Positions 1 through 5,073 of a DNA stretch of 5,073 nt are shown piece after piece. A program made the translations under genes and the position numbers. Positions within the stretch are counted from its first letter, which is position 1, and each line of letters starts with the position of its first letter. Location: positions 1-5,073 of the forward strand of contig CAIRTT010000406.1 in NCBI GenBank assembly GCA_903881535.1, read 5' to 3'. Origin of the DNA: an uncultured Armatimonadota bacterium (lineage in GTDB: Bacteria > Armatimonadota > Armatimonadia > Armatimonadales > Armatimonadaceae). The notes under the pieces are model-generated. The model did no database searches, was not told the DNA's origin, and was given only the letters and a program-made list of their open reading frames with translations.

Positions 1-156
1 CCGCCCAATCTTCGGCGGTCCAGCAGCATGGGCGGCGTTACCAAAAAAGCCATCCCCGGACAGCATCCCGGTCAGCGCCAGGCCCGTAAAGCCCGCTCCG
101 GCCTCCCAGAGAAATTCCCGTCGCGTACGACCACAAAAGTGCTTGTTGTCCATCAT
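1..156 (-). CDS. DUF1501 family protein, N-terminal part only (cut by window edge)
   Basis: This is the first 52 codons of a gene that continues beyond the left edge. The translation begins MMDNKHFCGRTRREFLWEAG and goes on through a short hydrophobic stretch (about residues 18-32) into GDGFFGNAAHAAGPPKIGR. The R12-R13-E-F-L-W core followed by the hydrophobic run is a twin-arginine (Tat) export signal, so the protein should be folded in the cytoplasm and then exported. This opening (CGRTRREFLWE, AGFTGLALTG, DGFF) is typical of DUF1501 proteins, which have an alkaline phosphatase/sulfatase-like fold and are usually encoded next to DUF1549/DUF1553 proteins, as here. Two ATGs in tandem (156 and 153) could serve as start. 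AAGGA at 162-166 lies 5 bases from the first and 8 from the second, so the second has the more usual spacing. The gene follows the DUF1553 stop by 39 bases and is probably its co-transcribed partner. The active site lies outside the window, so its activity cannot be judged. Confidence 0.9.
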   Translation of the reverse strand, partial: MMDNKHFCGRTRREFLWEAGAGFTGLALTGMLSGDGFFGNAAHAAGPPKIGR

Positions 157-161
157 CTCAT

Positions 162-166
162 TCCTT
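162..166 (-). promoter_or_regulatory. Shine-Dalgarno AAGGA of the DUF1501 gene
   Basis: Read on the minus strand, AAGGA precedes ATGAG and the tandem ATG codons at 156 and 153, giving spacings of 5 and 8 bases. It supports a start here for the second gene of the operon. It also shows that the organism uses Shine-Dalgarno initiation at internal operon genes, although the two first genes in this window lack such a site. Confidence 0.7.
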
Positions 167-195
167 CAACCCTGTGCTGCAGTACTACCGACACC

Positions 196-3075
196 CTAGT
201 CGAGATACACAAACTCATTCAAATTCAGTGCCAAGAGGCAGAGGTACTCTTTCGCCTGCTGCGATGTTGCTCCACGAAGCTCGAAGCGAATCGCAAGCGA
301 AACCAGCTTGGTGACATCAGTCTCGGTAGGTGTCCGCTGCATCACAAGCGCAAGCGCCCGCCGCGCAAACGCACGGTTGTCCGAGAAACCTTCCTTTGTG
401 ATGCGCTCCGCAAGCCCTTTGCCAGCCTGATTCAAGATGGTTGAGTTCATCATCGTCAAGGCCTGTGTTGGCTGCGTGGATGCGAATCGCATCGGGGATG
501 TACGGTCCGTCTCCGCCAAGTCAAACGCTTCCAGGAGCGGATAAAGAAGGGACCGTTTCACAAAGACGTAAATCGACCGGCGGTTCTTCTGCTGCGGCGT
601 GTTGCGCTCGGGGTACCAGTCTTTCCCGGGGATGGACTGGCCTTTGAGGACTTCCTTATCGATGTCCGGATACACGCTTGGGCCAAACATTTCGGTATTG
701 AGCAACCCACTGACCGCGAGAATACTGTCACGGATTTCTTCCGCTTGGAGACGTCGCATGTCAAACCTGTGGAAGAGGTCATTCAAGGAATCCTTGCGGT
801 TGGCATCGGGGCGGAGAGCACTGTCCTGCATGTACGTATTGCTCGTCATGATCAGGCGGTGCATATCTTTGAGCGACCAGCCATTCCAATCGAGGGTTTC
901 CGCCAGGAAGTCAAGCAGCTCAGGGTGCGTCGGCTTGTCACCAGCAGTTCCAAAGTTATTCGCTGACCGAACGATGCCGCGTCCGAAGTGATATTGCCAA
1001 ATCCGATTCGCGAGGACCCGCTTGGTCATCACGTTTTCACGCCCGGTAATCCACATCGCGAGTGCCGTCCGCCGTCCACTCGTTGGCGCACCGGCAGCGG
1101 CTTCATCGAGTGGAGGCGTGATTCCGCCGGCACAGACCGGGTAGCCAGGCTCAACCTTGTCACCCTTGCTTGTGTGTAACCCACGAAGCAGAATATTCGT
1201 CTCACGCGGATTCGGTCCGCCTTCGGTGACAACCAGGGCAACATTTGCGGATGGCCGCTTGGTTTGGTTGTCATCCAGCAGCTTTTCGATGGCCGTCTGT
1301 TCCGCAATCTCTCCGGCGGACACAAAACGCTTCTGATCATGCGCACGCTGGACAGGTTGTCCAAGCGCGCTTGTACTGGCCCAAACCGTAAGTGGCCGAC
1401 GCCCCAAACCAGGCAGGCTCCACGCAACACTGAGGCCAAGCGGCGATCCGGCATCCCCTTGGACATACGCAATACGAATGGCATGCTTGCCGGCTGAAAG
1501 CTCGATGTCGGCTTTCTTTTCCGCGCCTTCGCCGTGGCTGCCATCGTAGTCGATGACCACTTTGCCATCGACATACAGCTTGGATGCGTCATCGGAGTCG
1601 AGGTAAAACGTCGCCTTACCCGCCTGCGAAGTGCTGAGAGTGGCATCGTATTGGATCGCGATGTTCCCCTTGCCACGCGCCGGTGCGACATCGATAAGCG
1701 CAGGGCTCAGGGCACCATTACCCGTTGGCTTAGCCGCTGCAAAATCGGGGAAATTATTTCCATTACTGGCGTAGGACACCCAGCGGACATCCGAAAGGTC
1801 ACCGTTTGCAATCGCATCCCGGTCACGGCGCTTGCCGTAGGCTGCCTGTAGCTCACCTAGCCGCTTGCGTCCAACATCCCGGCGGGCATCAAATGCAGCA
1901 CTCTCGGCATTGTAGCGGGTCTTCTCCGATGTCGTATCGAAGACTGGCGATTCATCGGTCGGGCCGCCGTTGCGGAAGTGGTTGATGCCTTGGAAGAATG
2001 AGAGTAACCGGTAGTAGTCAGCCTGTGGGATCGGATCGATTTTGTGGTTATGGCAGCGCGCGCAGTCCATGGTCAGCCCAAGGAATGTCTGACCGACAGT
2101 GGTGATCAGGTCATCAAGGCCATCGTAGCGGGCAAGCTCGGGATCGGTAGGTTCATCATCCCAAATGCCAAGGCGGTAAAACCCTGTCCCCGTGAGCTGC
2201 TCGGCTGTGGGATTCGGCATTTCATCGCCAGCAAGCTGTTCGCGCATAAAGACATCAAATGGCTTGTCATCATTAATGCTCTTGATGACATAGTCCCGGA
2301 AGCGAAATGCATTTGGCTTAGGGTTATCGCGTTCGTAGGAATTCGTTTCCGCGTAGCGCACGAGATCAAGCCAGTGGCGTCCCCACTTTTCACCGTAGTG
2401 CTTGCTTGTGAGCAGGCGGTCGATGAGCCTTGCGTAGGCATCTGGGGATTTGTCATTGATGAATGTCCGTACATCTTCAGGCGTTGGCGGGAGCCCGGTC
2501 AGGTCATAGGTTGCCCGGCGAATTAGTGTGCGTTTATCGGCGGGTTTACTTGGCTTGATGCCAGCGGCTTCCATTTTGGCAAGTGTGAAGCGGTCGATGG
2601 GATTTTTCGCCCAAGCCGTGTCTTTGACTTTCGGGAGGGCTGGAAGGCGAATAGGTTGAAAGGCCCAGTGAGACTTGATTTGGCTGTTGATATCCCGGGA
2701 TGACGCCATCTTTGACCCAGTAGGCCAGAGGGCTCCGCCTGCAACCCAGTCGCGGAGAGCTTTCTGTTCGGCTACTGGGATGGGTCCACTCGGGGGCATT
2801 TTGCTTTTGCCGGTGTACGTTACGGCACTTACGAGCTTTGCGGCCGTTGCGGCATCGATGGCCTGATCCAGACGCACTCCGCCCATTTTGGAATCACTGC
2901 TGTGGCAGGAAATACAGCGTGCCAAAAGGACTGGCCGGACAGACTTTTCAAAGGCAGCGGTCTGGGCTGGCGATGGCGCTTTTGATGGCGGCGCGCCGAT
3001 GGTGGCACCGATACAGATGCCGGCTAAGCCACTCAGTGTGGCGGCGGCCCGCCACAAATCCCGTCGTTGGAACAT
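196..3075 (-). CDS. Secreted PSCyt1-DUF1549-PA14-DUF1553 cytochrome-domain protein
   Basis: This complete 959-residue protein is exported and probably binds two c-type hemes. The N-terminus (MFQRRDLWR, then a hydrophobic run to about residue 28) is a signal peptide, possibly Tat-type given the RR pair. Domains in order are: Planctomycete cytochrome C domain PSCyt1 at about 43-115, with heme motif C54-I-S-C-H58 and a KMPP segment at 92-95 whose Met may be the distal ligand; DUF1549/PSCyt2 at about 157-365, with a second heme motif C338-A-R-C-H342; a PA14-like beta domain at about 430-556 with the typical SDDASKLYVDGK core at 494-505; and DUF1553/PSD1 at about 668-930. The C-terminus NLNEFVYLD is the usual family ending, so the protein is not truncated. 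PA14 domains commonly bind carbohydrate. The family is thought to work with DUF1501 or sulfatase-like partners in polysaccharide or organic matter use, but no reaction is established. The start is at the signal peptide, preceded by TATACT 8 bases upstream and no Shine-Dalgarno. The stop is TAG. Confidence 0.96.
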   Translation of the reverse strand: MFQRRDLWRAAATLSGLAGICIGATIGAPPSKAPSPAQTAAFEKSVRPVLLARCISCHSSDSKMGGVRLDQAIDAATAAKLVSAVTYTGKSKMPPSGPIPVAEQKALRDWVAGGALWPTGSKMASSRDINSQIKSHWAFQPIRLPALPKVKDTAWAKNPIDRFTLAKMEAAGIKPSKPADKRTLIRRATYDLTGLPPTPEDVRTFINDKSPDAYARLIDRLLTSKHYGEKWGRHWLDLVRYAETNSYERDNPKPNAFRFRDYVIKSINDDKPFDVFMREQLAGDEMPNPTAEQLTGTGFYRLGIWDDEPTDPELARYDGLDDLITTVGQTFLGLTMDCARCHNHKIDPIPQADYYRLLSFFQGINHFRNGGPTDESPVFDTTSEKTRYNAESAAFDARRDVGRKRLGELQAAYGKRRDRDAIANGDLSDVRWVSYASNGNNFPDFAAAKPTGNGALSPALIDVAPARGKGNIAIQYDATLSTSQAGKATFYLDSDDASKLYVDGKVVIDYDGSHGEGAEKKADIELSAGKHAIRIAYVQGDAGSPLGLSVAWSLPGLGRRPLTVWASTSALGQPVQRAHDQKRFVSAGEIAEQTAIEKLLDDNQTKRPSANVALVVTEGGPNPRETNILLRGLHTSKGDKVEPGYPVCAGGITPPLDEAAAGAPTSGRRTALAMWITGRENVMTKRVLANRIWQYHFGRGIVRSANNFGTAGDKPTHPELLDFLAETLDWNGWSLKDMHRLIMTSNTYMQDSALRPDANRKDSLNDLFHRFDMRRLQAEEIRDSILAVSGLLNTEMFGPSVYPDIDKEVLKGQSIPGKDWYPERNTPQQKNRRSIYVFVKRSLLYPLLEAFDLAETDRTSPMRFASTQPTQALTMMNSTILNQAGKGLAERITKEGFSDNRAFARRALALVMQRTPTETDVTKLVSLAIRFELRGATSQQAKEYLCLLALNLNEFVYLD

Positions 3076-3083
3076 GGCTTACG

Positions 3084-3089
3084 AGTATA
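3084..3089 (-). promoter_or_regulatory. Putative -10 box TATACT for a leaderless DUF1553-operon transcript
   Basis: On the minus strand TATACT is followed by eight bases (CGTAAGCC) and then the ATG at 3075. A -10 box normally sits 6-8 bases before the transcription start, so the transcript would begin at or one base before the start codon. No Shine-Dalgarno lies in those eight bases, and no convincing -35 box is seen at 16-19 bases upstream. The same hexamer sits at nearly the same distance from the Mur ligase start, which strengthens the call. Transcription start position is inference. Confidence 0.6.
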
Positions 3090-3290
3090 CCTTTCCGCTT
3101 ACAAACCGTGTGACATTCTCCCAGCAACGGCATGGATTCTGACGATTCCATCAAAGAAATCGGCGGTTGTTTCAACCACAGGCAGGACAAACGTGAGGCT
3201 AGCACTCACAAGCGTAAACATGCGTCCCCTACAACGCCCCATACCGTGCGTAACAGAGTCTCCCCTCAGCGATGAGAGCAAGCTCACATA

Positions 3291-3362
3291 ACACTTGTAG
3301 ACTTGTCTGGATTTCTTGACGTTAGTGCCGTTTTGGTCCCTATCCGGACACTGAAATCGTAT
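3291..3362 (+). repeat. 72-bp direct repeat, upstream copy A
   Basis: This copy matches 3482-3553 at 68 of 72 positions without gaps. It opens ACACTTGTAGACTTGTCTGG and closes CTGAAATCGTAT. The differences from copy B are at 3320, 3323, 3325 and 3349. Inside it are the palindrome AGACTTGTCT (3299-3308), a -35-like TTGACG (3316-3321) and the imperfect palindrome TATCCGGACA (3341-3350). It ends at TATCTT (3360-3365), which occupies the place taken by TATACT after copy B. It may be a second, weaker promoter reading towards the Mur ligase, or an operator copy. Confidence 0.95.
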
Positions 3363-3449
3363 CTTCTGACACATCAAAACACAGCTGGGTGCTTCAACCA
3401 CGCCCGCGGTTTCCCGCTATGCGCAGTGACCTTACAGGCGAACTTAGAG

Positions 3450-3464
3450 AAATCACTCTGATTT
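3450..3464. repeat. Short perfect inverted repeat AAATCA-CTC-TGATTT
   Basis: Two perfect 6-base arms flank a 3-base centre, 17 bases before repeat copy B and about 100 bases before the Mur ligase start. It could be a regulator binding site. An element this short can also arise by chance. Confidence 0.4.
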
Positions 3465-3481
3465 AGATACGGTCTCCGATG

Positions 3482-3553
3482 ACACTTGTAGACTTGTCTG
3501 GATTTCTTGATGTAACTGCCGTTTTGGTCCCTATCCGGATACTGAAATCGTAT
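3482..3553 (+). repeat. 72-bp direct repeat, downstream copy B at the Mur ligase promoter
   Basis: This second copy lies 191 bases after copy A, leaving a 119-base spacer between the two. It ends within the TATACT hexamer directly before the Mur ligase start. It carries AGACTTGTCT at 3490-3499 and a perfect 10-base palindrome TATCCGGATA at 3532-3541; copy A has one mismatch in the latter. Its position over the -60 to -10 region of the promoter suggests a regulatory module rather than a mobile element. No terminal inverted repeats, target duplications or coding capacity are visible. Confidence 0.95.
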
Positions 3554-3556
3554 ACT
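3551..3556 (+). promoter_or_regulatory. Putative -10 box TATACT for a leaderless Mur ligase transcript
   Basis: TATACT is followed by seven bases (AACGCCT) and the GTG start at 3564, so a transcript starting at the usual distance would begin on the start codon itself. There is no Shine-Dalgarno in the seven bases. No good -35 box lies 16-18 bases upstream (TCCCTA at 17), so the promoter may depend on an activator bound to the adjoining 72-bp repeat. That dependence is inference. Confidence 0.6.
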
Positions 3557-3563
3557 AACGCCT

Positions 3564-4997
3564 GTGAATTCTGACAAAATCGTACACTTCATCGGAATCT
3601 GCGGGGCTGGCATGAGCGGCGTCGCACGCATCCACCAAAAAGCAGGCTGGACCGTGACCGGCTCCGATGAAGGCTTTTATCCACCGGTAAGCAACCTGAT
3701 CACACGCTACCAGATTGCCTGTGCGACGCCATACGCTGTTGAGAACATTCCAGCTGGCGTAAACCGGATTGTGATTGGGCGCCATGCAAAGCTGACACCC
3801 GCAGAGTGTTCGGAGGTTGCCGAAGCCTATCGCCTACAGGCGGAGCAAAATGTAGAGGTTTTGTCGTTCCCAGAAGCCCTCGCAACATTCCTGAAAGACA
3901 CACATAACATCGTGGTTGCCGGGAGCTTTGGGAAGTCATCCTGTACCGCGATGTGTGCGCATGTCCTGCGCATCGTCGGCAAAGACCCAAGCTGGTTTGT
4001 CGGCGCGGATTCGATTGACCTTAAAGAGAATGGGCATCTGGATGAGTCAAATCTGTTTGTCCTCGAGGGGGATGAATATCCGGCAAAGCTTGGTGAGCTG
4101 ACACCGAAATTCGCCTTTTACAATGCTAAGACAGTGCTCCTGACCAGCTGTGAGCATGACCACTTTAATGTCTATCCCACGGTTGGCGACTACCTGCAGC
4201 CCTTCCGACAGCTGCTTGCTGAGCTGCCATCCGATGGTGGACTTTTCTGCTGTACAACCGGCGCCAACATCGAGCGCATTATCCAGCAAACCCGCCTCGT
4301 GCCGATTTGGTATGGCGTGAAGCGGGATGAACGAACCACCTGGTGGGCAGAGGATATTCACTGCTCAGATGCCGGGATGCGCTTTCGGGTCATGAAGGAT
4401 GATGTGCTTCAGTGCGAGTGCGAGCTGCAAGTTATCGGCAACCATATGGTCGAGAATGCCATCGGGATTATTGCGATGCTGGCGACACGTGGAATCGCCG
4501 AGCCTAAGGCAGCTGCCCATGCGCTCTATGCATTCCGGGGTGTGAAGCGGAGACTTGAGCGGATCAGCCGCTTGGGGCATACTCCCATTTTCAATGACTT
4601 TGGAAGTTCACAAGCCAAGCTGCAAGCAGGCATCGATGCAATTCGCAACGCCTATCCATCCCGTCGCCTAACGGTGATCTTTGAACCCCACACATTTTCG
4701 TTCCGTAACCGTGGAGCCCTTGCGTGGTATTCAGATTTGTTCCGGGAAGCACACCGGGTTATCGTCCTGCCACCGCCAACACATGGCGCGGCAACCCATG
4801 ACCAGCTGACGTGGGAAGAGATTACAAAGGCCATCGAGCGACCAAACCTTGAGACTGTCCCGCTCGACAACTGGGCTGGCCTCCGCCGCGAGATTGCTGT
4901 TTGGTCAGACCGCAAGCAGGATGTGATTTTGCTGGAGAGCAGCGGCGACTTCTACGGGATGTGGCCGGAGCTTGAAGCGTGGGCGGCCAATAAATAA
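3564..4997 (+). CDS. mpl: Mur ligase family protein, Mpl/MurC-like, with divergent motifs
   Basis: This 477-residue cytoplasmic ATP-dependent ligase is close in length to E. coli Mpl (457). Mpl joins UDP-MurNAc to L-Ala-gamma-D-Glu-meso-diaminopimelate in murein recycling; MurC adds L-Ala. Visible motifs are the N-terminal nucleotide-fold loop GICGAGMSG (11-19), GSDEGFYPP (33-41, like Mpl GSD..YPP), Walker A GSFGKSS (120-126), EGDEY (168-172), EHDH (197-200), GNHMVENA (292-299), GVKRRLE (326-332), NDFGSS (344-349) and SGDFYGMW near the C-terminus, resembling the Mpl ending. All three Mur domains are present. Oddities are GSFGKSS where GTHGKTT is usual, HM for HN in the third motif, and SS where the family has HH after DD(F/Y)(A/G). 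The start is GTG: an in-frame TGA lies at 3543-3545, no ATG precedes it, and the Rossmann motif begins at residue 11 as in the family. It stands alone, divergent from the DUF1553 gene. Mpl is my best call; an uncharacterised Mur ligase subfamily with another substrate is possible. Confidence 0.9.
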   Translation: MNSDKIVHFIGICGAGMSGVARIHQKAGWTVTGSDEGFYPPVSNLITRYQIACATPYAVENIPAGVNRIVIGRHAKLTPAECSEVAEAYRLQAEQNVEVLSFPEALATFLKDTHNIVVAGSFGKSSCTAMCAHVLRIVGKDPSWFVGADSIDLKENGHLDESNLFVLEGDEYPAKLGELTPKFAFYNAKTVLLTSCEHDHFNVYPTVGDYLQPFRQLLAELPSDGGLFCCTTGANIERIIQQTRLVPIWYGVKRDERTTWWAEDIHCSDAGMRFRVMKDDVLQCECELQVIGNHMVENAIGIIAMLATRGIAEPKAAAHALYAFRGVKRRLERISRLGHTPIFNDFGSSQAKLQAGIDAIRNAYPSRRLTVIFEPHTFSFRNRGALAWYSDLFREAHRVIVLPPPTHGAATHDQLTWEEITKAIERPNLETVPLDNWAGLRREIAVWSDRKQDVILLESSGDFYGMWPELEAWAANK

Positions 4998-5027
4998 GGG
5001 CACGCGGCGCTAGGCTGCGTACCCTTA
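4995..5027. terminator. Hairpin at the Mur ligase stop codon, possible terminator
   Basis: TAAGGGCACGCGGC (4995-5008) and GCTGCGTACCCTTA (5014-5027) pair around a 5-base loop GCTAG, giving a 14-position stem with one C-A mismatch and one G-U wobble. The stem begins at the TAA stop. On the plus strand it is followed by CATGACTGG, with no T-tract. On the minus strand it is followed by TTTATTGG, a short T-rich run. It may therefore end transcription from either side, perhaps better for a convergent gene beyond the window. Confidence 0.55.
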
Positions 5028-5073
5028 CATGACTGGCCCGGATGCGTTCTTTACATTCGGTCAGGGGCAGAGA

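Larger units (their letters stand above)
3076..3563. other. 488-base divergent intergenic region, no gene recognised
   Basis: This stretch separates the divergent DUF1553 and Mur ligase genes. It holds a putative -10 box at each end, two direct copies of a 72-bp module, and small inverted repeats: GGTTG-TTT-CAACC at 3165-3177 and AAATCA-CTC-TGATTT at 3450-3464. Open frames crossing it are short, overlap each other, lack ribosome binding sites and look like no family I know. I found no tRNA, riboswitch or terminator with a T-tract. Much of 3110-3280 shows nothing I can interpret. Confidence 0.7.

Noticed and set aside
2044..2526. 160-residue plus-strand open frame, and a 220-residue minus-strand frame at 1029-1691
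   Set aside because: Both lie inside the DUF1553-family gene in other frames, show no family motifs, and are rich in residues typical of shadow translation. The main gene covers them with recognisable domains throughout.
3013..3027. Possible lipoprotein signal around Cys21 of the DUF1553-family protein (LAGIC)
   Set aside because: The lipobox needs the form L-[A/S]-[G/A]-C; here an Ile separates the LAG from the Cys, so an ordinary Sec or Tat signal is more likely.
3165..3177. Small hairpin GGTTG-TTT-CAACC as a terminator or RNA element
   Set aside because: The 5-bp stem is short, has no T-tract, and lies upstream of a divergent gene, where no terminator is expected.
3316..3346. Internal promoter in copy A: TTGACG followed by TATCCG
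   Set aside because: The 19-base spacing and the poor -10 sequence make it weak, and in copy B the -35-like box is TTGATG, so it is not preserved well enough to call.
3291..3553. CRISPR-like repeat and spacer
   Set aside because: There are only two copies, each 72 bp, with a 119-bp spacer, and no cas genes or further units. This does not fit a CRISPR array.
3099..3631. Two overlapping minus-strand open frames that each translate the 72-bp repeat in the same reading frame, giving a shared peptide (QNG..., KKSRQVYKC)
   Set aside because: All four base differences between the copies change an amino acid, which is not what coding selection would leave. There is no ribosome binding site, the frames overlap the start of the Mur ligase, and the similarity is fully explained by the DNA repeat.
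5029..5073. Open frame starting ATG at 5029 and running off the right edge (MTGPDAFFTFGQGQR)
   Set aside because: Only 15 codons are visible, with no Shine-Dalgarno or TATACT-like box at the expected distance and no recognisable family. An alternative minus-strand gene end (TAA at 5051-5053) is equally possible, so neither is called.

Overview
The window holds two complete genes and one cut gene, arranged around a 488-base divergent intergenic region. On the minus strand are a large secreted protein with Planctomycete-type cytochrome domains (PSCyt1 - DUF1549/PSCyt2 - PA14 - DUF1553/PSD1; 196-3075) and, 39 bases downstream, the first 52 codons of a DUF1501 (sulfatase-like) protein with a twin-arginine signal, which runs off the left edge (1-156). 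On the plus strand is a complete Mpl/MurC-type Mur ligase (3564-4997). A 14-bp-stem hairpin begins in its stop codon (4995-5027), and about 46 uninformative bases follow.

The DUF1549/DUF1553 plus DUF1501 pair is a hallmark of Planctomycetota, Verrucomicrobiota, Armatimonadota and some Acidobacteriota, so the source is probably a member of one of these groups. The sequence does not let me choose among them. Base composition and codon use look uniform, and I see no mobile element, RNA gene or CRISPR array.

The pair forms a probable operon for export across the cytoplasmic membrane: a c-type-heme protein with a sugar-binding-like PA14 module, followed by a sulfatase/phosphatase-fold partner. 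Such pairs are often discussed in connection with complex polysaccharide breakdown, but their biochemistry is largely unproven. The Mur ligase acts in the cytoplasm, in cell-wall peptide recycling or a related ligation, and has no visible partner gene.

The most interesting part is the intergenic region. Both divergent genes have the same hexamer, TATACT, only 8 and 7 bases before their start codons, and neither has a Shine-Dalgarno sequence. This is the arrangement expected of leaderless mRNAs. The second gene of the minus-strand operon, in contrast, has a clear AAGGA. In addition, a 72-bp module occurs twice in direct orientation (3291-3362 and 3482-3553, 68/72 identical, 191-bp period). Its downstream copy ends inside the -10 hexamer of the Mur ligase promoter, and each copy carries two short palindromes. 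I read it as a duplicated promoter/operator module of unknown regulator. The Mur ligase itself lacks several histidines normally invariant in Mpl/MurC.
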